From positions 1 through 64,000 of the forward strand of contig CALJKV010000008.1 in NCBI GenBank assembly GCA_937974245.1: a stretch of 64,000 bases of DNA. The letters are read 5' to 3'. The translations under genes were made by a program, and so were the position numbers. A model generated the notes under the pieces. That model searched no databases and had not been told where the DNA came from. It saw only the letters and a program-made list of their open reading frames with translations. Of the stretch, positions 1-9,071 are shown in pieces (positions within the stretch are counted from its first letter, which is position 1; each line of letters opens with the position of its first letter). The DNA comes from an uncultured Chloroflexota bacterium (lineage in GTDB: Bacteria > Chloroflexota > Anaerolineae > Aggregatilineales > Phototrophicaceae).

Positions 1-725
1 TTGGAGTGAGTCGCCACCAGCGGCGCTTCGGAGTATTTCGCCACATCCCAGAAGCCGGCCTCATTGAGGTGTGAAAGGTCAAGCATAATGCCTAACTGGT
101 TGCAGGCTTTCACCAGGGCGCGGCCTACATCAGTCAGGCCACCGCCGATATCGGGCGAATGCGGGAACACGAACGGCACGCCTTCGGCAAAGATGGTCGG
201 CCTACTCCAGACAATGCCCAGCGAACGCAGCCCGGCATGGTACAGCACATCCAACGCGGCCAGGTCGCGGTCAATCGGCTCGGCGCCTTCGAAGTGCAGC
301 ACAGCGGCCAGCGTGCCATCCTGGACGCAGGCTTCAAATTCATCTGCCGTCCGCACCACCTTCACCTGACCTTCCGACATGGCCTCCAGACGGAACAGGC
401 CAGCAGTCATGGTCAGCGCGGTTTTGAGGGCATAATTGTACTTGAGCGGTTCGTCCAGCGGAACGTTGTAACCAGTCGGGGTGGCATAATCGGCAAAGCT
501 GCGTGGCTTCGATTTCTTACTCTTTTTCTTCTGCTTGGCAGGAACATATACTGCGAACATTCCTCCCGCAAAGCCGCCTTGCCGTGCGCGGGGGAGGTCA
601 ATATGTCCCTCTTTCGTACCGGTGAAAAACGTCTCTACCGCTTCTTCGCTGCGCCCCGGAAGCGCGAATCGCAGGAGCATATCATTATGTCCGTCAATGA
701 CGGGGAAAAGCGCAGGATCGCTCAT
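1..725 (-). CDS. Membrane dipeptidase, peptidase family M19 (partial, C-terminus outside window)
   Basis: Only the first 241 codons are inside the window; the gene continues past base 1. The translation opens with the family-typical DGHND (His13 and Asp15, expected zinc ligands). It later carries HFEGAE (bridging Glu146) and LDLSHLNEAGFWDV with His219, all characteristic of M19 zinc dipeptidases, which cleave dipeptides including those with a D-residue at the C-terminal side. An unusual lysine-rich insert (KKKSKK, about residues 66-71) follows the first metal motif. No signal peptide is visible, so a cytoplasmic enzyme is likely. The ATG at 723-725 fits the start of conserved homology. Family identity is strong; substrate is not known. 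Confidence 0.9.
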   Translation of the reverse strand, partial: MSDPALFPVIDGHNDMLLRFALPGRSEEAVETFFTGTKEGHIDLPRARQGGFAGGMFAVYVPAKQKKKSKKSKPRSFADYATPTGYNVPLDEPLKYNYALKTALTMTAGLFRLEAMSEGQVKVVRTADEFEACVQDGTLAAVLHFEGAEPIDRDLAALDVLYHAGLRSLGIVWSRPTIFAEGVPFVFPHSPDIGGGLTDVGRALVKACNQLGIMLDLSHLNEAGFWDVAKYSEAPLVATHS

Positions 726-1021
726 AAGTTTTATCCTATCCAATACGGTTTCAAGAGCTGGCGAGTACCCGCCCGCAGGGTTTAATGGGCTAATTCTGCC
801 ACAAAACCGGCCTCACAGCGAAAAAATGATGGTTATATCCATCGCATCTAGGGCTTCAGTATGAGCCGTGCTAGAATCGATACCATCATTCGCAGTTTGC
901 CGACAGCTTCAACAAATAACGCACCCTGCGAATGCCCACGCCCAACAGCGTGCTTGTTTGTTATACCCAGTATTGTTTTCAAGTGCGTTGGCGGGTACGC
1001 CCCTTTACCCACACCCAATTT

Positions 1022-2332
1022 ATGTCATCTCTGATTTTCCGGCACTATCGTCTGGCCGCCTTACAACAGTATCTATCCTCCGGCAGTTCAGTTGACCGCA
1101 ACATGAACTGGCTGTACCTGGAGATTCTATTTGGCGGATTGGTCAGCGCAGCCCTGTCATTTAACGCCACGTTTGTGATTCGCCTGGGGGCGACGAAGGA
1201 GACGGTTGCACTACTGACTGCCCTGCCAGCCTTGATTACCGCCCTATCCAGCATTCCGCTCTCCCGCTTCATGCACAACCGCCGCCACTACAAGAACTGG
1301 CTGCTCGGTGTGCTGTTGGCGTTCCGCCTTGGATACCTGGTCGTCGCGTTCATCCCGCTGCTGCTGCCCAATGACACACTGAGCGCCGCCAGTTTCATAG
1401 TAGGCTGGATTATCCTGCTCACGCTGCCCCTGACCATGTTCGATATTGAGTGGCGTTCGCTTATGGGCGAACTCATCCCGGAAAGCCGCCGCTCGTTTTT
1501 CTTCTCGCGCCGTTCGATCATCTTCTCGCTGACAATGGCGGTGGCAACGGCGGCAATCGGTTGGCTGCTCAACCAGACGCAGGGTCAGTTCCCGGCCAAC
1601 TACCAGGCCATGTACCTGTTCGCTATCGCCGCCGGGTTGGTCAGCCACTATCTTTTGACCCGACTCAGCCTGCCGGATCGCCCGCCGAAATCCGAGAGGC
1701 TGGCCGGTCGCAGCCCCGCTGCCTGGTCATGCGTGACCCTGACACAGCCGATGAAGCGCCTGATGCTGAACGGCGGGATTTATACCTTTGGCATTCAATT
1801 CTATATCGGCGTTTCCAGCGTGCATTGGGTCAATAACCTGCACGCGCCTGATGATTGGATCGGCCTCAATATCGCTGCTGGCTCCGTAGGGGGTATTATC
1901 GGATTTCTGGTGTGGGAGCGGCTGCTGCGCAAGCATGATTACGGTTGGGTCCAGCGACGCGCTACCTTACTCACCTGGATTTACCCGGCGGCGCTGGCCT
2001 ACGCCCCCAGCATACCGTTGATTGTGGTGGCAAATTTCGCTGTAAACCTCATGCACCCGGGTGTCGAACTGGCGAACGCCAACCTACTGCTGCGCCTGCC
2101 CCGTTCCGAAGACCGCTCGGCCTACATCGGCATTTATACGATGATTGTGAGCCTGGCTTCACTGACTGCGCCACTGCTGGGCGTCTGGGCGGCGAACACG
2201 TTTTCGTTTGGCATCCCCGGCGCGATTTTTCTGTCAGCTATCCTACGGGTGGTCGGCGGGGTGCTGTTCAATGTCAACCGCATAGACGAAACACCAGGCG
2301 ACTCGTACCCGCTCGCGGCAGAGGCAGGATAA
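1022..2332 (+). CDS. MFS-type membrane transporter
   Basis: A 436-residue polytopic membrane protein with about a dozen hydrophobic stretches, opening near LEILFGGLVSAALSFNATFV and containing the charged cytoplasmic loop typical of major facilitator transporters (FFFSRRSIIFS). Its best description is an MFS permease of unknown substrate. An ATG at 932 in the same frame is possible, but the 30 extra residues look non-coding (Cys/Tyr-rich, no hydrophobic pattern), so the ATG at 1022 was preferred; neither has a clear ribosome site. It is divergent from the M19 peptidase and convergent with the serine hydrolase downstream, so it is probably monocistronic. Confidence 0.75.
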   Translation: MSSLIFRHYRLAALQQYLSSGSSVDRNMNWLYLEILFGGLVSAALSFNATFVIRLGATKETVALLTALPALITALSSIPLSRFMHNRRHYKNWLLGVLLAFRLGYLVVAFIPLLLPNDTLSAASFIVGWIILLTLPLTMFDIEWRSLMGELIPESRRSFFFSRRSIIFSLTMAVATAAIGWLLNQTQGQFPANYQAMYLFAIAAGLVSHYLLTRLSLPDRPPKSERLAGRSPAAWSCVTLTQPMKRLMLNGGIYTFGIQFYIGVSSVHWVNNLHAPDDWIGLNIAAGSVGGIIGFLVWERLLRKHDYGWVQRRATLLTWIYPAALAYAPSIPLIVVANFAVNLMHPGVELANANLLLRLPRSEDRSAYIGIYTMIVSLASLTAPLLGVWAANTFSFGIPGAIFLSAILRVVGGVLFNVNRIDETPGDSYPLAAEAG

Positions 2333-2411
2333 GATTGCAGAATAAACGCCCCGGCGGGATACCAGCGCGTTCAAGTAAACAGGGTTCTCAGGTCAGGAAA
2401 TCACGCCGGAC

Positions 2412-3956
2412 TCATGGAAGTTTGTTGAACCTTGCTTCCTCATCAAGGAGTTGAATCACCATAACGGCAGGATCGCTTTCCATATCAAATATCACCAGTG
2501 TGCCTTCTGCGCCGTTGTTGACAACCAGAAAGGCGTTCTCGCCCGCTACCGGGAACGGAACAACCTGAAATTCCCACCCGCCCTGCAACATCCACAGCGT
2601 GCTGTCGTCACGGAGAGTCACGATCCATCCCCCTTCGTACTCCCCAAGCAGCGGGGCGGCGGTTTCGGCGTCAAGCGTGGTTTCCGGTATCATGGTCCGC
2701 GCCATGCCAATCTGCACCCGGGTCGCGTTATACAGGCTGCGCACTATCTCAACAACCTGCGGCTCTAACCCGTAGAGCAGTTCGCCAAAGCCATAGGCCA
2801 ACGCTTCATTAGAGAGCGCGCCGTTCGTGGAATTGGCGAACAGGATCAGCCCGACATTGGCATCCGGAAAGACAACCATTTGCGTGAAGTACCCGTTCCA
2901 GCCACCATCATGATACCGTACCGGGATACCCTGGTAGGTCAGCGTAACCCAGCCCATGCCATAAGCCATGTTCTCCAAAGGCAGCGGCAGCGCATCAGCC
3001 GGTATTGCCACGCCGGGCGCCCAGGTTTCTGCCAGCGACTCGGCACTGACAATGTACTGGCCGTCCGGGGTGACGCCGCCGTTCATCTGAGTAATCAGAT
3101 ACCGCCCCATGTCTTCGACTGTTGACCACACGCCACCAGCAGGGGCAACTACAGCGATGGGCGGGTTGATTGTCCGTGCCGGAGTGAGTGTTTCATCGGT
3201 CAGAGGGATACTGTATGGTTGGGCAAAGTTATCACCCAATTGACCACTATCATCGGTGATAATCGAACTCGTCATGCCAATCGGGTCAAATACTCGCTCC
3301 TGCATGAGCGCAGTATAGGCCCCGAGGGAGGGGACTTCTCCGGCAGCAGCGACAGCGGCGTACCCCGCCAGCGCGTAGACTTCGTTGTTATAGGCGTAGT
3401 GCTGGCGATATGTACCCGCCTGGTGCTGAACTGCAACTGCACCCATGAGATCACTCACCGACCACTCGCCCCAGTTGAATCCCTGGAGGGTATCTGATTC
3501 GAGACCGGTCGCCATGCTCATCAGGTCGCGCACCGTCATTGTCGCGGTGAGTGCCGGATCAACCGTCGAAAAATCGGGAAGAATGTCCTTCACCAGAGTA
3601 TCCCAACTCAACAGCCCTTCATCAACCAACTGCGCCACCAGCAGCGAAGTCATAGACTTGGTGGTTGAGCCGATGCGGAAGCGTGTTTCGGGAGTGAAGG
3701 GCACGCCGCTTTCGAGGTCACGCACGCCAAAGCCCTGCGCGTAGACAATTTCGCCATCAGCAACCACAGCAGCGCCCATACCGGGGATGTGAAAGTAGGC
3801 CATCTCCGACTCAATTAATGATGTAAACGACGCGAGCAGTTCGTCGGTTACCTGGGGCATATCCTGAGCGACGGTGAGGGTTGGGACTCCGGCCAGCGAA
3901 ACGATAAGCAAGGCAGCGGACAACAACAGCGAACGGCCCATTATACGGTTCTTCAA
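2412..3956 (-). CDS. Secreted serine hydrolase, beta-lactamase/class C-like (peptidase S12) family
   Basis: 514 residues with an N-terminal signal peptide ending near TLTVAQ (about residue 30). The penicillin-binding-fold catalytic elements are visible: SxxK as S97-T-T-K100, the YxN motif as Y189-N-N191, and a YHDGGW box in the place of the KTG/HxG motif. A C-terminal beta-rich region (from about residue 410) resembles the lipocalin-like extension found in many bacterial S12 esterases and D-amino peptidases. It is therefore a secreted or periplasmic serine esterase/peptidase rather than a proven beta-lactamase. The start is TTG at 3954-3956, preceded by AGAGG at a good distance; an ATG five codons later has no ribosome site. 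Confidence 0.85.
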   Translation of the reverse strand: MKNRIMGRSLLLSAALLIVSLAGVPTLTVAQDMPQVTDELLASFTSLIESEMAYFHIPGMGAAVVADGEIVYAQGFGVRDLESGVPFTPETRFRIGSTTKSMTSLLVAQLVDEGLLSWDTLVKDILPDFSTVDPALTATMTVRDLMSMATGLESDTLQGFNWGEWSVSDLMGAVAVQHQAGTYRQHYAYNNEVYALAGYAAVAAAGEVPSLGAYTALMQERVFDPIGMTSSIITDDSGQLGDNFAQPYSIPLTDETLTPARTINPPIAVVAPAGGVWSTVEDMGRYLITQMNGGVTPDGQYIVSAESLAETWAPGVAIPADALPLPLENMAYGMGWVTLTYQGIPVRYHDGGWNGYFTQMVVFPDANVGLILFANSTNGALSNEALAYGFGELLYGLEPQVVEIVRSLYNATRVQIGMARTMIPETTLDAETAAPLLGEYEGGWIVTLRDDSTLWMLQGGWEFQVVPFPVAGENAFLVVNNGAEGTLVIFDMESDPAVMVIQLLDEEARFNKLP

Positions 3957-4032
3957 GAGCGCCTCTTTTCTACTGAAATGAATATGACCTTCACCGGGGA
4001 ATACGCACGACAGCAGGGCCGGGTTGCGGATT

Positions 4033-4485
4033 CTAGCCCGCGATCCGCATCGTCATAAAGGTGCTATCGTCCGGGACGAACCCCATACGCTGGTAAAAGG
4101 CAAATGCAGCCGTATTATGCCGCTCGACTTCCAGATACAGCACCTGGATTCCCTCGGTACGGCACTGCTGGCGCAGAAACTCCACCGCCTGTCTGCCGAT
4201 ACCTTGCCCGCGATGGGCGGTGTCAATGTAGAACTCGTCAATCAGCATCTCTCGCCCACCCGATTCCAAAGCGAAACCATACGTCACCACCATATAGCCA
4301 ACTACTTCACTATTGACCTCAATGAACCAGGCATGTCCATAGCGTGGCTCAGCCAGCAAGAGCATTAACACCGGGCGAATACGGGCTCCGTCATACTCGT
4401 GCCGGTCAACTGCATAGAAGGCGTGGATAAGCGGCAAAAAAGACTCGACTTCGGCAGATGTACCCAGACGAAAAGATGCTTGCAT
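4033..4485 (-). CDS. GNAT-family N-acetyltransferase
   Basis: 150 residues. It carries the acetyl-CoA pyrophosphate-binding loop HRGQGIGRQAVEFL (motif A, R/Q-x-x-G-x-G) followed by LYLEVERHNTAAFAFYQRMGF, the usual motif B with the conserved NxxAxxFYxxxGF. The family moves an acetyl group from acetyl-CoA to an amine; the acceptor cannot be told from sequence. The ATG at 4483-4485 is chosen because AGGAG lies about nine bases upstream; a start 63 bases further out has no such site and would overlap more of the opposite-strand region. It stands alone. Confidence 0.87.
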   Translation of the reverse strand: MQASFRLGTSAEVESFLPLIHAFYAVDRHEYDGARIRPVLMLLLAEPRYGHAWFIEVNSEVVGYMVVTYGFALESGGREMLIDEFYIDTAHRGQGIGRQAVEFLRQQCRTEGIQVLYLEVERHNTAAFAFYQRMGFVPDDSTFMTMRIAG

Positions 4486-4555
4486 GGCGGCTACTCCTAT
4501 TGGATGATGATACGTATCAGGATATATTATCTCCGATAAGGGGGACAATTCATCC

Positions 4556-4621
4556 TGCTATTCATTGTCAGAAAAACAAAACGGACGGGGAAGCGGCCTT
4601 AGCATGCTTTTCATCCGAGCA
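4556..4621. repeat. Terminator-like direct repeat, copy 1 of 2
   Basis: About 66 bases resembling 5127-5192 (roughly three quarters identical, with an identical core AAGCGGCCTTAGCA). Read on the minus strand it forms a short stem (CGGATG with CGTCCG, one G-U pair) followed by a T-rich tail. It therefore looks like a decayed copy of the sat terminator found in the second copy. The two copies bracket the AT-rich orphan gene 4653-5117. Confidence 0.6.
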
Positions 4622-4652
4622 GGAAATTGTAGTGGACAGTACAGAGCATCCT

Positions 4653-5117
4653 ATGCGAAATAACAATCCATTGCTTCTACCATTTCAAGGAGTCAGTTTC
4701 CATTTTGATCGCCCGCTCTCAGCTGATGAATGTGTTTTACGGCTGGAACAGGCGCCCCGACGCCGCCTTCACAATAAAAAGCGGAAAACACTTTTAGTCA
4801 CTCCGCTCAATAACCATAGCTATGAGTTTGTTCTGGAAGGTTGGAGTCACAATGTGTTGCCCCTGGTTTTCACAGGAATAATAGAGGAATACAGCCCCGG
4901 CCTGGTATCCATTACCGCTATGGCAAAAATGAGTCTCGCAAGTTGGCTCTGGATTTTGTATGCCGTCTTATGGTTGGTCATAACCCTGATTTACAATTTC
5001 TATCCGGTCACGGTTTTTTGGGTTGCCCTTGTCGGGCTTTATCTTCACAAACACATTAAGGCATATTATCAAGCCGAGCAAATTCTGAAGGGGATCATCG
5101 ACTCCCCCACTTTATAA
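4653..5117 (+). CDS. AT-rich orphan membrane protein, function unknown
   Basis: 154 residues, not recognised. The N-terminal ~95 residues are soluble and basic in the middle (RRRLHNKKRK). The C-terminal part has two adjacent hydrophobic segments (SLASWLWILYAVLWLVITLIY and VTVFWVALVGLYL), so a small two-helix membrane protein is likely. The gene is clearly more AT-rich than its neighbours and lies between two copies of a terminator-like repeat, suggesting it was gained or moved. A longer reading from 4458 would translate the repeat and overlap the GNAT gene, so the ATG at 4653 was preferred; it lacks a strong ribosome site. It could be a decaying gene. Confidence 0.5.
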   Translation: MRNNNPLLLPFQGVSFHFDRPLSADECVLRLEQAPRRRLHNKKRKTLLVTPLNNHSYEFVLEGWSHNVLPLVFTGIIEEYSPGLVSITAMAKMSLASWLWILYAVLWLVITLIYNFYPVTVFWVALVGLYLHKHIKAYYQAEQILKGIIDSPTL

Positions 5118-5126
5118 AGTTGCCTT

Positions 5127-5192
5127 GCTGTGCATTGCCAGACAAACGAAACGGGCGGGAAAGCGGCCTTAGCACACTTACCCGCCCGATAT
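5127..5192 (-). terminator. Sat/APS-kinase terminator, also copy 2 of a direct repeat
   Basis: Perfect 8-base arms CGGGCGGG (5152-5159) and CCCGCCCG (5181-5188). On the minus strand the stem is followed by TTTCGTTTGTC, so it terminates the sat gene that ends at 5223. The surrounding 66 bases are repeated at 4556-4621. Confidence 0.75.
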
Positions 5193-5222
5193 TATGAATG
5201 TCTGTTTCAGGCTGAACGGTGT

Positions 5223-6968
5223 TTAACCTTTTTTGCCGTCCAACTCCGGTACGCGCACAAAACCCTGGTCAGCCAGGTACGCCAGAATCCGGCGGGCGTT
5301 GTCTTCCGGCGTCGCATTGGTCGTCTTCAGCACCAGTTCCGGGTTCTGCGGCGCTTCATACGGATCGTCAATGCCGGTGAAGCCCTTGATCTCCCCTGCT
5401 CGCGCTTTAGCATACATGCCTTTGGTATCCCGCGCTTCACATACTTCAATCGGCGTATCTACAAAGGCTTCAACAAAGTTGTCACCGCCAACCATGTTGC
5501 GGATGTCGTTGCGCGTCGCCCGGTAGGGACTGATCGCTGCGCAGATGGCAATACCACCATGCCGCACGATCTCCGCCGCCACAAACCCAATGCGCCGGAT
5601 ATTCGTATCGCGGTCTTCTTTGCTGAATCCCAGTCCTTTTGACAGATGCGTCCGCACGATGTCGCCGTCCAGCACAGTCACCTGCCGCCCATGTTCCAGC
5701 AGCATCACCGTCAGCACGTCGGCTGTGGTGGATTTGCCTGCGCCGCTCAAACCAGTGAACCAGATACACACACCCTGACGGTGGCGGGGCGGATAAGTGT
5801 CGCCCAGGATTTCCGCAACCTCTGGCCGGGTGAACCATTCCGGCAGCAGATTACCCTTGTTCAGGTAGTCTTCGCGCACCTGTGTGCCGGAAATCTGCGC
5901 CGTTTTCGCGTCCACCGGGATTTTGGTGGATTCTTCGTAGCGGTCTTCATCGCTCAGGTAGATGAGTTCGGGGAACGGAACGACTTCCATGCCAACTTCA
6001 TCTTTATGCTGTAACACCAGTTCCTGGGCATCAAACGGGCCATAGAACGGCTTGCCGGTTGAATCCTTGCCCGGCCCAGCGTGGTCGCGCCCGACAATCA
6101 GGTGATTCGCGCCATAGTTGCGGCGGATAATCGCGTGCCACACCGCCTCACGCGGGCCGCCCATGCGCATCGCCAGCGGCAGCAGCGACAGCAGAATGCG
6201 GTTCGGCTCGTAGTGATTCTCGGCCAATGCCTTGTACGTTCGCACCCGAGTGAAGTGATCCACATCACCCGGACGAGTCATACCGACTACCGGATGCAGC
6301 AGAAGCACACCATCCACCGCCGCAATCGCCCGTTTCGTGAGTTCCTCATGGACGCGGTGCATTGGGTTGCGGGTCTGGAAGGCCACCACGTTCTTGAAGC
6401 CGAATTCGGCCAAACGTTCCCGCGTTTCCGCCGGGGTTAAGCGAATGTTCTTAAAATCGTAGTGTTCTGGCAGTTGGATCATCCGCAGCGGGCCGGAAAT
6501 ATTCAGTTTGCCCCAGCGGTGCATCTCAGCCACAATCGGGTGGCGGGTATCCAGTGTGCCGAAGGCCTTCAGGGAGACTGCTTCCCGATCCCACTCGTAG
6601 ATTTCTTCAACGGTCATCACCGCCAGCAAGTCATTTTTCCGGTCGCGCAGCGCAATATCTTTCCCGATTGTAACCGGCGCATCCGCATCTACCGGCAGTG
6701 TAATCGGCATCGGGAACAGCGTGCCATCGGCTAACCGCATCTCTTCAAGCACGTGCTCGTAGTCGGCCTGGCCCATAAAGCGATCTAGCGGCGAAAATGC
6801 TCCAATCGCCAGCAGTTCGAGATCGCAAAGCGCCCGCTCCGTCAACTGAATCGAAGGCAGAGTCCCCGCATAGGTCTTGAGGTCATTCAATTCGTCCGGG
6901 GTAACCAGTAGATTCACCAGCTTGCCACCATACGGGGTGATTAGCGTGGAAATTGTTTTATCAGACAC
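5223..6968 (-). CDS. sat-cysC: Bifunctional sulfate adenylyltransferase / adenylylsulfate kinase
   Basis: A fusion of about 581 residues. The N-terminal ~390 residues are an ATP sulfurylase with QTRNPMHR and GRDHAGPGKDS, the two nucleotide/sulfate-site motifs. The C-terminal ~190 residues are an APS kinase with the P-loop GLSGAGKST, DGDIVRTHLSKGLGFSKEDR and the PYEAPQNPEL substrate loop. Together they make APS and then PAPS from sulfate and ATP in the cytoplasm. The GTG at 6966-6968 has GGAG six bases upstream and is preferred over a TTG four codons earlier. No sulfate transporter or reductase is adjacent, so assimilation or sulfonation cannot be separated from context. A strong terminator follows at 5152-5188. 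Confidence 0.95.
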   Translation of the reverse strand: MSDKTISTLITPYGGKLVNLLVTPDELNDLKTYAGTLPSIQLTERALCDLELLAIGAFSPLDRFMGQADYEHVLEEMRLADGTLFPMPITLPVDADAPVTIGKDIALRDRKNDLLAVMTVEEIYEWDREAVSLKAFGTLDTRHPIVAEMHRWGKLNISGPLRMIQLPEHYDFKNIRLTPAETRERLAEFGFKNVVAFQTRNPMHRVHEELTKRAIAAVDGVLLLHPVVGMTRPGDVDHFTRVRTYKALAENHYEPNRILLSLLPLAMRMGGPREAVWHAIIRRNYGANHLIVGRDHAGPGKDSTGKPFYGPFDAQELVLQHKDEVGMEVVPFPELIYLSDEDRYEESTKIPVDAKTAQISGTQVREDYLNKGNLLPEWFTRPEVAEILGDTYPPRHRQGVCIWFTGLSGAGKSTTADVLTVMLLEHGRQVTVLDGDIVRTHLSKGLGFSKEDRDTNIRRIGFVAAEIVRHGGIAICAAISPYRATRNDIRNMVGGDNFVEAFVDTPIEVCEARDTKGMYAKARAGEIKGFTGIDDPYEAPQNPELVLKTTNATPEDNARRILAYLADQGFVRVPELDGKKG

Positions 6969-7173
6969 ATTTTTCTCCAAATATCCTGGAAATTCATGGC
7001 CTACAGCCCACGAGATGGCCTATTAGCTCCCCATGAAAATCCTTTTTCTTATCTACAGTGGGTCATTGTCATGGGTTTAAAGGCTAATTGCAAGACTGAG
7101 TACCTGCTGCGCCGTAGACAACCTCGCCAGAAGGCACTATAGTACAGGCATATCACCATTCTGGAGTCCGACT

Positions 7174-7905
7174 ATGCAGCGGCTGAACCCCTGGAATCCA
7201 CTCGATCATCTCCGGCTGTTGGGATGGGTGTTCCTCCACCCGGAAATCATTAACACTTATCAAGAGAGCTATGGCAAACAATCGTTGCAGCGCACCGGCT
7301 CATGGCTGGTCAGCACGCTTACCTGGTTTCCGGTGATGATTCCCGTTTTAGGGTACGGGCTGGCAACCATTCCGGTGGGAGCGTCGCGCAGCGGGCTGTA
7401 TCTGGCGGGGTTTTACGGTGTACTGTGGCTGCTCACCGGGCTGTTGGGCGCGCGCACCAGTGAACCTGTCGGATTCGCCGCCGGAATCACCCTGTTTTTC
7501 TTCATGCTGGGGATTTCCTTCGCCGTGACTGCCGGTGCGTCACCCGGCATCCTAACCTCAACTGCGCTGATTATCTCCGGGCTGATCGTCCGCAGCGTGG
7601 CGGTTCTGGTGGCCGGGTATCTGGCGGCGCATGTTTGCGGCGGGGTCGTATTGGGAGTCGCCGCGGGAACAGCCGCAGTGGCGTTCGGCGGGGTGCTGGC
7701 GGGGTTCATCATCGCTGTTGCAGTACCGGCGGCGTTGCTTATCACCTATACACTATCGTTCCTGGTGGCACAACATTTACGCCGGACGATTGCCGAAGGA
7801 CAGGCCACGATTCCGGGTAAAATTCTGTTGGCGCTCGTTCCATTGGGTGGACTCATCGCGCTGTGGGTGTTCTTCCTTGGCGGCTGGCAGACCATGCTGC
7901 CCTAA
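7174..7905 (+). CDS. Yip1-like integral membrane protein
   Basis: 243 residues. It opens with MQRLNPWNPLDHLRLLGWVFLHPE, a short amphipathic start resembling Yip1-domain proteins, and then has about five long hydrophobic segments with many Gly/Ala/Val residues. No catalytic motif is seen. Bacterial Yip1-domain proteins have no general function assigned, so this is a descriptive call only. It converges on the SH3 protein and shares a small GC hairpin with it at 7910-7929. Confidence 0.6.
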   Translation: MQRLNPWNPLDHLRLLGWVFLHPEIINTYQESYGKQSLQRTGSWLVSTLTWFPVMIPVLGYGLATIPVGASRSGLYLAGFYGVLWLLTGLLGARTSEPVGFAAGITLFFFMLGISFAVTAGASPGILTSTALIISGLIVRSVAVLVAGYLAAHVCGGVVLGVAAGTAAVAFGGVLAGFIIAVAVPAALLITYTLSFLVAQHLRRTIAEGQATIPGKILLALVPLGGLIALWVFFLGGWQTMLP

Positions 7906-7908
7906 AAG

Positions 7909-7930
7909 AGGAGGGAATATTAGCCCTCCC
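7909..7930. terminator. Weak bidirectional hairpin between convergent genes
   Basis: GGAGGG (7910-7915) pairs with CCCTCC (7924-7929) around an AT-rich loop. It lies between two convergent stop codons. There is no long T-run, so efficiency is uncertain. Confidence 0.4.
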
Positions 7931-7955
7931 CTGCCATAAACAACAGATTTAACGC

Positions 7956-8903
7956 TCAGTTCCCGCCCCGGAACTGTATCCAGTAGTTGGGCGGGCCACC
8001 TTCCGCCAGCCAGCCAGTCACGTCGGTTGTGAGAATGCGTACCTGCCACCAGTTGTAGCTGTCCGCACACACCGGCCCACCGATCACTTCAAAGCCGATT
8101 CCATCAAGTAAGCGCACAATCGTTGCTGCGCTCAGGGTTGGCCCACTACGCAAGTGCTTTGGAGACATATCCTTATAATTAACGTACCCCTGTGTCCCGA
8201 CCCGCATTGGCAGCGGCAGCGCACACACTTCCGGCTCGACTTCCGGCCCTAGCCAGGTTGCGCCACCCGGCTGTCCTTCGGCAACCCAGCCGGTATAGCT
8301 CACACCCACCACCGGCACTCGAATCTGCCACCAGTTATAGCCGTTGGCACACACTGGCCCGGCCAGAATATCCACCAACGCGCCCTGCGGCGCGACAGTC
8401 AGCACCAAACCGGATAGCCCAGCTTCCGCCCGCACCCGCAGCCCGGCTAACAGGCGGGACTTTTCGCCAGCGGCGAACACTTCGGATGTCCCGCAGACTG
8501 CCGCCGCACCACCGCCCGCCGGGGTTATCCAGTAAGCGCCCGGCCTGCCCTCAGCGACCCAACCATCATCGCCTGGCCCGCGCACCTGCCACCAGTTATA
8601 GTTCTGGTCACAGACTGGACCACCCGTAATCGTGACCGTAACGGCCTCAGCATAGTAATTGACATAAGGGCTGGATGCATCCGGGCCATAGCGGACATAC
8701 GTCCCTGCCCGCACATAAGCCGTCATACCCGTCGTGAGATTTAGCGGGGCAGCACATCCAGGAGTTGGCGAAGGTACCGGGGTAAACACAAATATCGGCG
8801 TGGGTGTAGGGGTTTCCTGGGCAAATGCGCTGTTTGCCAGCCCGAAAAACCCGATCAGTCCGATTATGAGCAGGAATGGTAAGAAGAAACGAAAACGGCG
8901 CAT
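7956..8903 (-). CDS. Secreted protein with three bacterial SH3-like repeats
   Basis: 315 residues with a signal peptide (basic MRRFRF then a hydrophobic core ending near ANSAFAQ), then a short Thr/Pro linker (TPTPTPIFVFTPVPSPTP). Three SH3b-type repeats follow, each with the signature YNWWQVR or YNWWQIR and ending in GWVAEG or GWLAEG (about residues 50-125, 140-210 and 235-310). Each repeat carries a Cys shortly before YNWW. SH3b domains of this kind bind cell-wall or other surface polymers. There is no enzymatic domain, so it is probably a structural or adhesive extracytoplasmic protein. The ATG at 8901-8903 starts the signal peptide. Confidence 0.8.
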   Translation of the reverse strand: MRRFRFFLPFLLIIGLIGFFGLANSAFAQETPTPTPIFVFTPVPSPTPGCAAPLNLTTGMTAYVRAGTYVRYGPDASSPYVNYYAEAVTVTITGGPVCDQNYNWWQVRGPGDDGWVAEGRPGAYWITPAGGGAAAVCGTSEVFAAGEKSRLLAGLRVRAEAGLSGLVLTVAPQGALVDILAGPVCANGYNWWQIRVPVVGVSYTGWVAEGQPGGATWLGPEVEPEVCALPLPMRVGTQGYVNYKDMSPKHLRSGPTLSAATIVRLLDGIGFEVIGGPVCADSYNWWQVRILTTDVTGWLAEGGPPNYWIQFRGGN

Positions 8904-9071
8904 AAGCTGTATCCCGATTAATTGCCTATCACTTACTCCATTTTACCGGGGTATTGGCAAACACGCATCCTGCAGGTACAGCAGTAGACATCCTTGTATC
9001 TGGCTGGTAAGGTAAGATCCCGTACTGGTCACTGTGACAACAAGCAGTCACTAGATGCAAAGGTTTGACAC

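Noticed and set aside
932..1021. Longer N-terminus for the MFS transporter
   Set aside because: The 30 added residues are not hydrophobic and there is no ribosome site at 932; the membrane pattern starts after 1022.
4458..4652. Longer start for the AT-rich orphan gene
   Set aside because: It would translate the terminator repeat and overlap the GNAT gene's start on the other strand.
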